Assembly (NCBI GenBank): GCA_934663645.1
Contig: CAKUKR010000004.1
Span: forward strand, 1-49,008
DNA length: 49,008 bases
Source of the DNA: an uncultured Muribaculaceae bacterium
GTDB taxonomy: Bacteria > Bacteroidota > Bacteroidia > Bacteroidales > Muribaculaceae
Direction of reading: 5' to 3'
The notes beneath the pieces are model-generated. The model was not told where the DNA came from. It saw only the letters and a list, made by a program, of their open reading frames with translations, and did no database searches. Of this stretch, positions 7,267-17,341 are shown one piece after another (position 1 is the stretch's first letter; every line of letters begins with the position of its first letter). The translations under genes and the position numbers were made by a program.

Positions 7267-9300
7267 ATGGCAACCGGCAAAATAGGTGTTTCAACCGAAA
7301 ATATTTTTCCAGTAATCAAGAAGTTTCTCTACAGCGACCACGAGATCTTCCTTCGTGAGCTCGTATCCAACGCTATCGACGCTACACGCAAACTGCAGAC
7401 ACTCGCCTCATGCGGCGAGTACACGGGGGACCTCGGCGAGATGCACGTCACTGTGACAGCAGACAAGGACAAGGGTACCCTTACCGTCTCTGACCATGGC
7501 ATAGGCATGGACGCTGAAGACATCGACAAATACATAAACCAAATAGCATTCTCCGGCGCAGAAGAATTCCTCAACAAGTACAAGGACACCGCCAATACCA
7601 TCATCGGTCATTTCGGACTGGGCTTCTACTCGGCATTCATGGTCTCTAAGAAGGTCGAAATCCGCTCGCTCTCGTACAAAGAGGGCGCAAAGGCCGTAAA
7701 ATGGGTATGCGACGGCTCGCCCGAGTTCGAAATGTCTGAAACAGAAAAGGGGGAACGCGGCACAGATGTCATTCTATATATAGATGACGAGGACAAAGAG
7801 TTTCTCGAGCAGAAGCGGATCGACGAGCTGCTGCGTAAGTATTGCCGATTCCTGCCTGTACCAGTGGTGAGCGGCAAGGAGCAGGAGTGGAAGGACGGCA
7901 AGTATGTCGATACCGACCGCGACCATGTCATCAACGCCACAGAGCCGCTGTGGACCAAGAAGCCGACCGACCTGAAGGACGAGGACTATGTCAAGTTCTA
8001 TCATGAGCTCGTGCCGGGCTTTGAAGAGCCGATGTTCTGGATACACCTCAATGTGGACTACCCGTTCACGCTGACCGGCATACTGTATTTCCCGAAAATC
8101 AAGAGCAACATCGACATACAGCGCAACCGCATACAGCTGTACTGCAACCAGGTGTTCGTCACAGACCAGGTGGAAGGCGTAGTACCGGAGTTCATGACGC
8201 TCATGCAGGGCGTGATTGACTCTCCCGACATCCCGCTCAACGTGAGCCGCAGCTACCTGCAAGCCGACCGTCAGGTCAAGAAGATTTCTTCATACATATC
8301 GAAGAAGGTGGCTGAGAAACTGACCAAGATGTTCCAAGACGACCGCAAGTCATTTGAGGGAAAATGGGACGACATCAAGGTGTTCATCGAGTATGGCATG
8401 CTGACCGACGAGAAGTTCAAGGAGGCTGCCAAGAAATTCTTCCTCCTCAAGGACACTGACGACAAGTACTACACCCTCGAGGAATACAAGACACTCATCG
8501 AGGCCGAACAGACCGACAAGGATGGAAACATAGTGGCTCTGTACACAACAGACAAAACCGCGCAGTTCCCCTATATCCAGACTGCCAACGGCAAGGGGTA
8601 CAATGTGCTGAACATGAACGGCGACCTCGACAACCACATTATCGGGCTGCTCGAGAACTCGGACGAGAAACGCCGCTATGTGCGGGTGGATGCAGACATC
8701 ATCGAGCGTCTTATCGTGAAGTCAGACGAGCCTAAGAATGACCTGTCGCAAGACGACACAGAGATCCTGTCAGCCCTGTTCCGCTCGCAGCTCCCCAAGA
8801 GCGACAAGACGCGGTTCATCGTTGAACTGCAGCAGCTGTCAGCCGACGGCATGCCTGCGACTATAACACAGGACGAGTATATGCGCCGCATGAAGGCTAT
8901 GGCGGCTATGCAGCCCGGCGGAGGGTTCTACGGCAGCATGCCTGACAGCTATTCGCTTGTTGTCAACACGGCACAAGCCAGTGTGCGCAAGGTCGCAGAC
9001 GAGGCTCTCGCTGCCTTGAAGAAGGAAGTGGGCCCGATGCGGGAGGAGATTGCCAAAGTCAACGCTGAAATCGAGAAGGCCCGCAAGGACGCAGAAGAAA
9101 AGAAGGAGTCTGCGCCTGATGTTTCCGCACAGGAAAAAGCTGTCGCAGAAATGCGCGAGCGTGAGGAGAAGACAATCGCAGAATACGCCTCAAAGCAGCC
9201 CCTGTTGCGCCAAATCATCGATTTGGCACTGCTGCAAAGCAACCTCCTCAAGGGTGAAGAACTGACAGCGTTTATACGCCGTAGCGTCAGTCTGCTCTAA
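7267..9300 (+). CDS. htpG: Molecular chaperone HtpG (Hsp90)
   Basis: The product is a full-length bacterial Hsp90 of 677 residues. The N-terminal GHKL ATPase domain shows LRELVSNAIDATRKLQ, VSDHGIGMDAEDI and IGHFGLGFYSAFMVSKK (ATP-binding N, D and G motifs). The middle domain includes GILYFPKIKSNI and NVSRSYLQADRQVKK with the conserved arginine region, and the C-terminal domain is a helix-rich dimerisation part. HtpG remodels client proteins with DnaK in the cytosol under heat and other stress. The gene is monocistronic: a weak -7 box lies about 100 bp upstream and a good terminator follows. dnaK lies elsewhere in the window on the other strand. Confidence 0.97.
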   Translation: MATGKIGVSTENIFPVIKKFLYSDHEIFLRELVSNAIDATRKLQTLASCGEYTGDLGEMHVTVTADKDKGTLTVSDHGIGMDAEDIDKYINQIAFSGAEEFLNKYKDTANTIIGHFGLGFYSAFMVSKKVEIRSLSYKEGAKAVKWVCDGSPEFEMSETEKGERGTDVILYIDDEDKEFLEQKRIDELLRKYCRFLPVPVVSGKEQEWKDGKYVDTDRDHVINATEPLWTKKPTDLKDEDYVKFYHELVPGFEEPMFWIHLNVDYPFTLTGILYFPKIKSNIDIQRNRIQLYCNQVFVTDQVEGVVPEFMTLMQGVIDSPDIPLNVSRSYLQADRQVKKISSYISKKVAEKLTKMFQDDRKSFEGKWDDIKVFIEYGMLTDEKFKEAAKKFFLLKDTDDKYYTLEEYKTLIEAEQTDKDGNIVALYTTDKTAQFPYIQTANGKGYNVLNMNGDLDNHIIGLLENSDEKRRYVRVDADIIERLIVKSDEPKNDLSQDDTEILSALFRSQLPKSDKTRFIVELQQLSADGMPATITQDEYMRRMKAMAAMQPGGGFYGSMPDSYSLVVNTAQASVRKVADEALAALKKEVGPMREEIAKVNAEIEKARKDAEEKKESAPDVSAQEKAVAEMREREEKTIAEYASKQPLLRQIIDLALLQSNLLKGEELTAFIRRSVSLL

Positions 9301-9326
9301 AATACCTGACCATTGGTCAGCCATAC

Positions 9327-9362
9327 AACCCCGGCACTGCAATGTGTCGGGGTTTCCTTTTT
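9327..9362 (+). terminator. Intrinsic terminator of htpG
   Basis: Arms 9327-9337 and 9344-9354 pair over 11 bases with one G-T wobble, with a six-base loop, followed by TCCTTTTT. Confidence 0.85.
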
Positions 9363-9408
9363 CATAATGTCATCTGGAAGAGCCAAGCGAACAGGGTTAT
9401 TATTTCAA

Positions 9409-9430
9409 AAATATGTTGTTTAACATATTT
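9409..9430. promoter_or_regulatory. Perfect 22-bp palindrome, candidate regulator site
   Basis: AAATATGTT (9409-9417) and AACATATTT (9422-9430) are exact inverted copies around GTTT. The length and symmetry fit a dimeric CRP/FNR-type site. It lies upstream of the EF-G paralog and about 30 bases before a possible -7 element (TAATTTG, 9461-9467) that has no -33 TTG, as an activator-dependent promoter would. Binding by a CRP-like regulator is inference. Confidence 0.5.
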
Positions 9431-9538
9431 CTCAAACCACTCCATGTCGAAAAAAATCGCTAATTTGCAACCGTTTTTGCGAGGGGTGTCCTCGTGAAGA
9501 CCACACAATCCGAAAATCAACAAATAATCTTATACGTC

Positions 9539-11695
9539 ATGAAGACTTACAAGACAAACGAGATCAAGAACATAGCACTGCTGGGGTCCAAAGGCTCCGG
9601 GAAAACCACACTCGCTGAGTCAATGCTCTTCGAGTGTGGACAAATCAAGCGCAGAGGGACAATCGAAGCCGGCAACACCGTTTCCGACTATTTCCCAGTT
9701 GAAAAGGAGTATGGCTACTCCGTATTCTCCACTGTACTGAATGTGGAGTTCGGCAACAAGAAACTCAACGTAATAGACTGCCCTGGAGCGGACGACTTCG
9801 TGGGCAATGCATATACAGCACTCGGCGTATGCGATACTGGTGTCATCGTAATTGACAGCGAATATGGCGTGGAAGTCGGCACACAGAACACATTCCGTGT
9901 AGCTACCAACCTGAAGAAGCCGGTAATCTTCGCCCTCAACCAGATCGACGGCGAGAAGGCTGACTATGACAACGTGATGCAGCAAATGCGCGAAATCTTC
10001 GGCCCGAAAATCGTTGCAATACAGTATCCGCTGGAGTCCGGTCCTGGCTTCCACTCTATGATCGACGTGCTGCTGATGAAAAAATATGAGTGGGGCCCCG
10101 ACGGCGGCGTACCAACCATCAGCGAAATTCCGGAAGACCAGAAGGAAAAGGCCGCTGAACTGCACAACGCACTCGTTGAGGCTGCCGCAGAGAACGACGA
10201 GACCCTCATGGACAAGTATTTCGAGCAGGGCAGCCTGACAGAAGACGAGATGCGCGAGGGCATACGCAAAGGCCTTGTAGACCACTCCATCCTCCCCGTA
10301 TTCGTGGTCAGCGCTCTCAAGGACATGGGTGTGCGCCGCATGATGGAGTTTCTCGGCAACGTTTGCCCCGGCGTGGCAGACGTTCCCGCTCCCGAGACCA
10401 TTGACGGCGTTGAGGTTGCCCCAGATTCTAACGGCCCGCTGTCACTCTTCTTCTTCAAGACATCTGTTGAGCCGCACATCGGCGAGGTTTCATATTTCAA
10501 GGTGATGAGCGGCACGCTCAAGGCCGGCGCAGACCTCGACAATGTATCACGCAGCAGCAAGGAGCGCCTTGCGCAGATATTCACCGTCAGCGGACAGCTC
10601 CGCAACGCAGTCGAGGAACTGTCGGCGGGCGACATCGGCGCAGCTGTCAAGCTGAAGGACGTGCGCACAGGCAACACGCTCAACGAAAAGGGGTGTGAGT
10701 ACGCCTTTGACTTCATTCAGTATCCTGCGCCCAAGTATTCCCGAGCTATCAAGCCAGCCAACGAGAGCGACGCTGAGAAACTTGCAGGCATACTGACACG
10801 TATGCACGAGGAAGACCCAACATGGCTCGTTGAGCAGTCCAAGGAGCTGAAACAGACTATCGTCAAGGGACAGGGCGAGTTCCACCTGCGCACACTGAAA
10901 TGGCGTATCGAGAACAACGAGAAGCTTCAAGTGGAATACATGGAGCCGCGCATCCCATACCGCGAGACCATCACCAAGGCTGCACGTGCTGACTATCGCC
11001 ACAAGAAGCAGTCCGGAGGTTCCGGCCAGTTCGGCGAGGTGCACCTCATCATCGAGCCGTATACAGAGGGTATGCCCGAACCAGACACTTACAAGTTCGG
11101 CAACCAGGAGTTCAAGCTCAATGTTCGAGACAAGCAGGAGATACCTCTGGAATGGGGCGGCAAGCTCGTAGTCTACAACTGCATCGTGGGCGGCGCAATC
11201 GACGCTCGCTTCATCCCTGCTATCGTCAAGGGTCTCATGGACCGCATGGAGCAAGGGCCGCTGACAGGCTCGTATGCCCGCGACGTGCGTGTGATGATAT
11301 ACGATGGCAAGATGCACCCGGTTGACTCGAATGAAATCTCATTCCGCCTCGCCGGCCGAAACGCATTCTCCGAAGCGTTCCGCAACGCCAATCCGAAAAT
11401 CCTCGAACCTGTATACGACGTTGAGGTGCTGACACCCGGCGACACCATGGGCGACGTGATGAGCGACCTGCAGGGACGCCGCGCCATAATCATGGGCATG
11501 TCGTCAGAGAACGGCATGGAGAAACTTTCCGCCAAAGTGCCACTCAAGGAGATGTCTTCATACTCGACCTCTCTGAGTTCAATCACTGGCGGACGCAGCT
11601 CGTTCACAATGAAGTTCTCCAACTATGAGCTCGTTCCAGGCGATGTACAGGAGAAACTGCTGAAAGAGTATGCTGAAACCCATCAGGACGATTGA
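9539..11695 (+). CDS. fusA2: EF-G paralog (EF-G2/FusA2-type) with degenerate GTPase motifs
   Basis: The 718-residue protein has EF-G length and domain order: G domain, domain II, then domains III-V with GSGQFGEVHLIIEP, AFSEAFRNANPKILEP and a domain V ending. The GTPase motifs differ from ordinary EF-G: the P-loop is GSKGSGKTTL (residues 16-25) rather than HIDAGKTT; the switch I segment RGITI is YGYSV; and the switch II motif DTPGHVDF is DCPGADDF, so the catalytic His position is Ala84. The G4 motif is NQID instead of NKMD. In Bacteroides thetaiotaomicron an EF-G2 paralog is known to support translocation without GTP hydrolysis during carbon limitation under the CRP-like regulator Cur/BT4338; I assign this gene to that class by motif. 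A GTG at 9494 would add 15 residues; the ATG at 9539, next to the conserved KTNEIKNIALLG, is preferred. Confidence 0.88.
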   Translation: MKTYKTNEIKNIALLGSKGSGKTTLAESMLFECGQIKRRGTIEAGNTVSDYFPVEKEYGYSVFSTVLNVEFGNKKLNVIDCPGADDFVGNAYTALGVCDTGVIVIDSEYGVEVGTQNTFRVATNLKKPVIFALNQIDGEKADYDNVMQQMREIFGPKIVAIQYPLESGPGFHSMIDVLLMKKYEWGPDGGVPTISEIPEDQKEKAAELHNALVEAAAENDETLMDKYFEQGSLTEDEMREGIRKGLVDHSILPVFVVSALKDMGVRRMMEFLGNVCPGVADVPAPETIDGVEVAPDSNGPLSLFFFKTSVEPHIGEVSYFKVMSGTLKAGADLDNVSRSSKERLAQIFTVSGQLRNAVEELSAGDIGAAVKLKDVRTGNTLNEKGCEYAFDFIQYPAPKYSRAIKPANESDAEKLAGILTRMHEEDPTWLVEQSKELKQTIVKGQGEFHLRTLKWRIENNEKLQVEYMEPRIPYRETITKAARADYRHKKQSGGSGQFGEVHLIIEPYTEGMPEPDTYKFGNQEFKLNVRDKQEIPLEWGGKLVVYNCIVGGAIDARFIPAIVKGLMDRMEQGPLTGSYARDVRVMIYDGKMHPVDSNEISFRLAGRNAFSEAFRNANPKILEPVYDVEVLTPGDTMGDVMSDLQGRRAIIMGMSSENGMEKLSAKVPLKEMSSYSTSLSSITGGRSSFTMKFSNYELVPGDVQEKLLKEYAETHQDD

Positions 11696-11730
11696 TGAGA
11701 TAACAATTCCCGACAATAGGTGATACTTAT

Positions 11731-11773
11731 AGCGGCTGCGTCGTAACTGTTTGCGACACAGCCGCTTTTTTTG
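11731..11773 (+). terminator. Intrinsic terminator of the EF-G paralog gene
   Basis: AGCGGCTG and the following bases (11731-11743) pair with GACACAGCCGCT (to 11766) with one mismatch, followed by a run of seven T. Confidence 0.9.
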
Positions 11774-11838
11774 GTGTTCATATATGGCTGTATGGTAAGA
11801 TCAGGCGCGTTCTATGAATGTGATTTCATATTCCGGAC

Positions 11839-11869
11839 TTGGGTGATAATCGGTTTTTTATTAACTTTG
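11839..11869 (+). promoter_or_regulatory. Promoter of the glycogen synthase gene
   Basis: TTG (11839-11841), 20 bases, TAACTTTG (11862-11869). It implies a leader of about 100 nt before the ATG at 11978. Confidence 0.75.
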
Positions 11870-11977
11870 CATCGGTTTAGGTGACAGCCACAAGCGGCTT
11901 CAGCGGTGCATACCGCTTTGCCAGTGGTTGTATTTCCCTCATTTCTACAGGTTTACGTGAGGGTTAGACTCAAATAT

Positions 11978-13669
11978 ATGGATGGTAAAAAGATTAAGGA
12001 CTTGCCCGGCGGCAAGAGCTTGTTGTTTGAAGTCAGCTGGGAAGTATGCAATAAGGTAGGCGGGATATATACGGTACTCTCTACCAAGGCGAAAGTACTT
12101 GCGGAAACCTGCGGAAGCCGATTGGTTTTCATAGGGCCTGACGTATGGCACAACGGTCACGAGTCACCCGTATTTCTACCTGACAACTCCTTGCTTGCTG
12201 ACGCAGCGGCGAGCGTTGCCCTGCCTTACGGCATATCGTTCCGTGTAGGCAGGTGGAATATCCCGGGACAGCCTGTCGCCGTCCTCGTTTCTTTTGACGG
12301 CGTATATCCTCATCTCAATGAAATATTCGGCATGATGTGGCGACGCTTCGGCGTGGACTCGCTGCATGAATACGGCGACTACCGCGAGGGCTGCGCTTTC
12401 GCGGTTGCGTCAGCAATCGTCATTGACGGCATAGCGCGTCATCTCGGCTGTCAGCCGCATGACATAACAGCATTGTTCAATGAGTGGACTTCGGCAATGG
12501 GGTTGCTGTACCTGCAGACTCTCTGTCCTGAAGCTGCGACCGTTTTCACTACGCACGCCACCAGCATCGGCAGGAGCATCTGCGGCAACGGCAAGCCGCT
12601 GTATGACTATTTCACCGGCTACAACGGCGACCAGATGGCAGCCGAACTGAATATGCAGTCCAAGCACTCGCTCGAAAAGGCAGCAGCCCACGCTGCCGAC
12701 TGTTTCACCACAGTGAGCGATGTGACTGCCCGCGAGTGCCGCCAGCTGCTTGACATTGACCCGCAAGTGGTGACACCCAACGGGTTTGAGCCGAAATTCA
12801 TACCGGCGAAAAGCAAGTACGCAGCCCTACGCTGCAATTCGCGGAAGCGCATACTGGAAACAGCCTCGGCATTGACCGGCAAGGCATGGGACGATGACAC
12901 ATTCATTGTAGCGACATCCGGCAGAAACGAATACCGCAACAAGGGCATAGACCTGTACATAGATGCGTGCCTTCGCGCCAGAAGCAATATGACCGGCAGC
13001 TCCCGCGACATACTGGCTCTGATTCTCGTCCCTGCATGGGTGAAATGCCCCTCCCCTTCTCTCATGGAGGTACTTGCTGGAGATGCCACGGCACCGGCGA
13101 CACCAGACTACATGACGCACCTGCTCAACAACCAGGACTGTGACGCGATAGCGAGCCGTCTGCGCGACTGTGCCGGCAATGCTCCGCAATCACGCTTCGC
13201 AATCATAGATATCCCGTGCTATCTCGATGGCCATGACGGAGTGCTTGACATACCGTATTATGACCTCCTCCCGGCACTCGACATGACAGTGTTTGCCTCA
13301 TACTATGAGCCGTGGGGGTACACCCCGCTGGAAAGCATCGCTTTCGGCGTGCCCACGGTATCAACTGACAAGGCCGGGTTCGGCGAATGGATGCTCTCCT
13401 ATTCCGGCAACGGTTTCGCCGAGTCTGGAGCTCACATCATCAGCCGCACGGACTCAAACTACGATGAAGCTGCTGCCGCTATTGCAGCTGACATCAACAG
13501 CCTTGCAGCATCACCAGCCGAGATCCTGGCACAATACCGTGACCGCGCAGCGCAGGTTTCGTCTGCCGCCGACTGGTCACATTTCATCACACATTACAGC
13601 GAGGCATTCCGTGTCGCCCAACGCCGCCGCGATGAGCGCAACGCCAATGCTTCCAGCAACAACCAATGA
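11978..13669 (+). CDS. Glycogen synthase, GT3 (animal/fungal-type) family
   Basis: The product (563 residues) begins with a nucleotide-sugar binding segment [20 protein letters not shown], characteristic of GT3 glycogen synthases rather than bacterial GT5 GlgA (which starts KTGGLADV). Further GT3-like stretches are [29 protein letters not shown] with VVTPNGFEP, and the C-terminal [19 protein letters not shown] containing the retaining-GT acidic motif. It elongates alpha-1,4-glucan in the cytosol; UDP-glucose as donor is expected from the family but not shown. A GTG at 11906 would extend the protein by 24 unrelated residues, so the ATG at 11978 is chosen. The phosphorylase gene follows after 25 bases, giving a synthesis/breakdown pair from one promoter. 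Confidence 0.9.
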   Translation: MDGKKIKDLPGGKSLLFEVSWEVCNKVGGIYTVLSTKAKVLAETCGSRLVFIGPDVWHNGHESPVFLPDNSLLADAAASVALPYGISFRVGRWNIPGQPVAVLVSFDGVYPHLNEIFGMMWRRFGVDSLHEYGDYREGCAFAVASAIVIDGIARHLGCQPHDITALFNEWTSAMGLLYLQTLCPEAATVFTTHATSIGRSICGNGKPLYDYFTGYNGDQMAAELNMQSKHSLEKAAAHAADCFTTVSDVTARECRQLLDIDPQVVTPNGFEPKFIPAKSKYAALRCNSRKRILETASALTGKAWDDDTFIVATSGRNEYRNKGIDLYIDACLRARSNMTGSSRDILALILVPAWVKCPSPSLMEVLAGDATAPATPDYMTHLLNNQDCDAIASRLRDCAGNAPQSRFAIIDIPCYLDGHDGVLDIPYYDLLPALDMTVFASYYEPWGYTPLESIAFGVPTVSTDKAGFGEWMLSYSGNGFAESGAHIISRTDSNYDEAAAAIAADINSLAASPAEILAQYRDRAAQVSSAADWSHFITHYSEAFRVAQRRRDERNANASSNNQ

Positions 13670-13694
13670 CATTTCACGAATAGATATAGAGTAT

Positions 13695-16256
13695 ATGAAA
13701 CTTCAAGTAAGCAACAGCAACCAGCCGACATGGCGCAACGTCACAGTGCTGGCACAGCTTCCTACGCAGCTCAAGGCTCTTGAGGAACTGTCGAAAAACC
13801 TGTGGTGGGTATGGAACAGCGAGGGCAAGTCCCTGTTCCGCGACCTCGACCATGACACCTGGCGCAAGGTCGGGGAAAACCCGGTGCTTCTGCTGCAGAA
13901 CATCAGCTACGAACGCTATCAGGAAATCCTCGCCGACCCGGCTATGATGAAACGCATCAACGATGTGTACGCTTCGATGCAGGAATACCTGAGCCAGCCT
14001 ATGCGCTCCGACATTCCCTCGGTGGCGTATTTCTCCATGGAATACGGTCTGTGCAACTGTCTGAAAATATATTCCGGCGGCCTCGGCGTCCTTGCCGGCG
14101 ACTATATAAAACAAGCGTCTGACAGCCGCGTCAACATGACGGCAGTCGGATTCCTGTACCGCTACGGCTATTTCAAGCAAGACCTCTCTATGGACGGCCA
14201 GCAGGTGGCTACATACGAGGCACAGAACTTCGACCAGCTTCCCATTGAGGCCGTGCTGAGCAACGACGGACAGCCGCTGGTGCTGGAAGTGCCGTTCCCC
14301 GGACGAATAGTCTATGCTCATGTATGGCGCGTAAATGTCGGGCGAATGAAGTTGTACCTGCTCGACACGGACTTTGACATGAACTCAGAGTTTGACCGCA
14401 GCATAACACACCAGCTTTACGGCGGTGACTGGGAGAACCGTCTCAAGCAGGAATACCTGCTCGGCATCGGCGGCATATACATGCTAGACAAACTCGGCAT
14501 CAAAACCGACATCTACCATGCCAACGAGGGACACGCCTCACTGCTCAACCTCCAGCGGCTCGTTGACTTCGTCCAGAAAGACGGCCTCCCATTCAACGTG
14601 GCTCTTGAAGCTGTCCGCGCATCGTCGCTCTACACCGTGCACACTCCCGTACCCGCCGGCCACGACTATTTCGAGGAGCCGTTGTTTGGCAAGTACCTCG
14701 GTGAATACCCGGCTAAACTCGGCATTTCATGGACTGATCTCATGAACATGGGACGCGAGAACCCTGACACCAACGAGAAGTTCTCCATGAGCGTGTTCGC
14801 GCTCAACACTTGCCAGGAGTCGAATGGCGTAAGCTGGCTCCACGGCGAGGTTTCCAAGCGTATGTTTGCCGGCGTATGGAAGGGCTACGCCCCCGAAGAG
14901 TCGCATGTCGGCTATGTCACCAACGGCGTGCACATGCCCACATGGGCGGCTTCAGAGTGGAAGTCGTTCTACGCAGAGCGTCTCGGCAAGCAGGTTTTCG
15001 ACAACCAGAGCGACCCCGATGCCTGGAAGAGCATTTTCGATGTGCCTGACGCTGACATCTGGGAAATGCGCATGACCCTGAAAAACAAGTTCATCAACTT
15101 CGTCAAGCAAGACTTCACAGAGAAGTGGATCAAGAATCAGGGCAACCCGTCGGCTGTGATGAAAATCGTCAGCAAGTTCGACCCCAACACCCTCATCATC
15201 GGCTTCGCCCGCCGATTTGCCACATACAAGCGTGCGCACCTCCTATTCACTGACCTCGACCGCCTCTCCAAGATAGTGAACAACGAGAAGTTCCCCGTGC
15301 AGTTCGTGTTCTCCGGCAAGGCTCACCCTGCCGACGGTGCCGGACAGGGGCTCATCAAACGCATTGTCGAAATCAGCAAGATGCCGCAGTTTGAGGGCAA
15401 GATCATATTCCTTGAAGACTACAACATGATCGTGGCCAAACGCCTCGTCACTGGTGTCGATATATGGCTCAACACACCTACCCGCCCCCTCGAGGCGTCA
15501 GGCACTTCCGGCGAGAAGGCGGAAATGAACGGTGTACTCAACTTCTCCGTCCTCGACGGCTGGTGGTATGAGGGCTACCGCTTTGACGAGAAGGCCGGCT
15601 GGGCACTCACTGCCACACGCACATTCACCGACCAGTCACAGCAGGACCGCCTCGACGCGGCTACCATATACTCGATGCTCGAGAACGAGATCGTGCCGCT
15701 CTACTATGCCAAGAACTCGATGGGCTACTCCCCCGAATGGGTGCAGTACATCAAACGCTCGATTGGCCACATAGCCCCGCATTTCACCATGAAACGCCAG
15801 CTCGACGACTACATCGACCGCTTCTACCGCCCCGAAGCTGAACGCTCACGCAAGCTGCAGGCGAACAACTTTGCCGAAGCTCGCGAAATCGTAGCTTGGA
15901 AAGAGGAGGTTGCATCTCGCTGGGACCAGATACAAGTCATCTCATCATCAATCGGCGACGGCGCAAACGGCAGTATGCGCACCGGCTCGCGCCTCGTGGC
16001 AAAATGCGCTATCGACACCAAAGGCCTTGCCGACAGCCTCGGCGTGGAGCTGGTAGTATACCGCGAACACGACGGCGAGTCAACGTTTGACAAGACCATT
16101 CAGCTCGACACTGTCAAGACTGAAAACGGGATAACATACTACGAACTCGACACCGACTTCACCGATGCCGGCATATTCAACTTCGCGTTCCGCATGTATC
16201 CCAAGAACGTGAAACTGCCCCACCGACAGGACTTCGCATACCTGCGCTGGTTCTGA
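13695..16256 (+). CDS. glgP: Alpha-glucan (glycogen/maltodextrin) phosphorylase, GT35
   Basis: The 853-residue enzyme belongs to the bacterial alpha-glucan phosphorylase branch. It opens with [18 protein letters not shown], contains [20 protein letters not shown] and [11 protein letters not shown], and has the cofactor motif [14 protein letters not shown], in which K608 is the expected pyridoxal-phosphate lysine. It releases glucose-1-phosphate from stored alpha-glucan. The open frame continues 134 codons upstream, but that part overlaps the glycogen synthase gene in another frame and resembles no phosphorylase, so the ATG at 13695 is used. It lies 25 bases behind the synthase gene, presumably one operon. 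A 12-bp perfect hairpin follows the stop. Confidence 0.93.
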   Translation: MKLQVSNSNQPTWRNVTVLAQLPTQLKALEELSKNLWWVWNSEGKSLFRDLDHDTWRKVGENPVLLLQNISYERYQEILADPAMMKRINDVYASMQEYLSQPMRSDIPSVAYFSMEYGLCNCLKIYSGGLGVLAGDYIKQASDSRVNMTAVGFLYRYGYFKQDLSMDGQQVATYEAQNFDQLPIEAVLSNDGQPLVLEVPFPGRIVYAHVWRVNVGRMKLYLLDTDFDMNSEFDRSITHQLYGGDWENRLKQEYLLGIGGIYMLDKLGIKTDIYHANEGHASLLNLQRLVDFVQKDGLPFNVALEAVRASSLYTVHTPVPAGHDYFEEPLFGKYLGEYPAKLGISWTDLMNMGRENPDTNEKFSMSVFALNTCQESNGVSWLHGEVSKRMFAGVWKGYAPEESHVGYVTNGVHMPTWAASEWKSFYAERLGKQVFDNQSDPDAWKSIFDVPDADIWEMRMTLKNKFINFVKQDFTEKWIKNQGNPSAVMKIVSKFDPNTLIIGFARRFATYKRAHLLFTDLDRLSKIVNNEKFPVQFVFSGKAHPADGAGQGLIKRIVEISKMPQFEGKIIFLEDYNMIVAKRLVTGVDIWLNTPTRPLEASGTSGEKAEMNGVLNFSVLDGWWYEGYRFDEKAGWALTATRTFTDQSQQDRLDAATIYSMLENEIVPLYYAKNSMGYSPEWVQYIKRSIGHIAPHFTMKRQLDDYIDRFYRPEAERSRKLQANNFAEAREIVAWKEEVASRWDQIQVISSSIGDGANGSMRTGSRLVAKCAIDTKGLADSLGVELVVYREHDGESTFDKTIQLDTVKTENGITYYELDTDFTDAGIFNFAFRMYPKNVKLPHRQDFAYLRWF

Positions 16257-16282
16257 CGCAGCAGCAAGCAATCCCATAAATA

Positions 16283-16313
16283 CATGGTGCGCCATTCCTC
16301 GTGGCGCACCATG
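16283..16313. terminator. Hairpin between convergent glgP and TonB-like genes
   Basis: CATGGTGCGCCA (16283-16294) and its exact complement (16302-16313) enclose a seven-base loop. Its place between converging genes suggests a shared transcript end; the flanking T content is modest. Confidence 0.6.
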
Positions 16314-16330
16314 CGTATTATGAGAATTGT

Positions 16331-17305
16331 TTATTGAGCTGGATGTTGCGGTATTTCATCACGAGTCAGACGGAATGTGATAGGGAGTGAAAAATAGGAG
16401 CGTACAGGAGTGCCGTTATTTAGTCCGGGTTCCCATTTAGGCATTAACTTGATAACACGCACTGCTTCTTGGTCAAGTTCCTCGCTAACACCTTTGGCTA
16501 TACAAACCTGCTCTATCGTACCGTCTCTGTTAACGACAAAACGGACAACCACGCGACCCTGAATGTCATGAATTTGCGCCTGTTCGGGATAGCGTAAATT
16601 CCTCTGCAGGAATGAGTACAAGGCAACATCGCCCCCAGGAAAAGATGCACGAGTTTCGACTATCGAGAAAATTTTAAGTAACTCTCTTTTCTTACTCATA
16701 TAGTCATCGCCGCTATTTGAGTTTTCGCATTTATTGTTCTTGTCTCCAACGTAGTCTCCGACCTTATCCGCGTCAACAATTGCGATTTGCATTATACCTA
16801 TACCATCCGGATAGATAGTACATGAAAGCTCACCGTGTTCGACATGCATACAATAGTCTGAATGGTCATCCTCATTGACACAAAATTCGATAGTAATCTC
16901 ATCATAACTGCGAACTGGTTTGTCATAAAGGATCGCTGGATTCCATTTTGGCATCATCTTGACAGCTCGCATCGCTTCTGCAACAAGCTCATTGTCAATA
17001 TAGTCACTTGCTGTCACCTCCGAAATTGAGCCATCCTTTTCGATAACAAAACGAACACGGGTGCTTCCCCCAGTTCCATTCTTAAGAGCACTTTCTGGAT
17101 AATGAAGATTTACCGTTACGGCTTCGAACACATCTCGAAAGTCTTCACCGAATGACGCACACTTATCCACTGCAATTGGTGAATAAATAACTTCTTCTTC
17201 TGGAATTTGCTCAGTTTGAAAAGTTTGGGAGTGGAGCGCGAGAGGGAATGCCAGCAACAGCACTGCAAACACTCTGCAAATCATTGATCTACTTGTTAGT
17301 TTCAT
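16331..17305 (-). CDS. Periplasmic protein with two TonB C-terminal-like domains
   Basis: The 324-residue product has a signal peptide (about residues 1-26) rather than the usual uncleaved TonB anchor, and no Pro-Lys-rich spacer. Two TonB_C-like units are visible: residues about 57-142 (NLHYPESALKNG, RVRFVIEKDGSISEV, AVKMMPKWNPAI) and 223-313 (NLRYPEQAQIHDIQGRVVVR, VIKLMPKWEPGLNNGTPV). The YPE...G.V.V.F.V..DG pattern and the MPKW...G.PV ending are TonB_C signatures. TonB C-terminal domains contact TonB-dependent outer-membrane receptors; without an anchor, energy transduction is doubtful and a scaffold or binding role is possible. The gene looks AT-richer than its neighbours, down to about 35% GC in one 60-base stretch. 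It follows the DUF805 gene by 36 bases and shares its promoter. Confidence 0.82.
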   Translation of the reverse strand: MKLTSRSMICRVFAVLLLAFPLALHSQTFQTEQIPEEEVIYSPIAVDKCASFGEDFRDVFEAVTVNLHYPESALKNGTGGSTRVRFVIEKDGSISEVTASDYIDNELVAEAMRAVKMMPKWNPAILYDKPVRSYDEITIEFCVNEDDHSDYCMHVEHGELSCTIYPDGIGIMQIAIVDADKVGDYVGDKNNKCENSNSGDDYMSKKRELLKIFSIVETRASFPGGDVALYSFLQRNLRYPEQAQIHDIQGRVVVRFVVNRDGTIEQVCIAKGVSEELDQEAVRVIKLMPKWEPGLNNGTPVRSYFSLPITFRLTRDEIPQHPAQ

Positions 17306-17341
17306 TGGTATGGATTTGGTTTGAATTGTTGTTGGGTTGCG

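Noticed and set aside
13293..13694. 134-codon N-terminal extension of the glucan phosphorylase
   Set aside because: It lies inside the glycogen synthase gene in another frame and shows no similarity to phosphorylases; the ATG at 13695 gives the expected family start.
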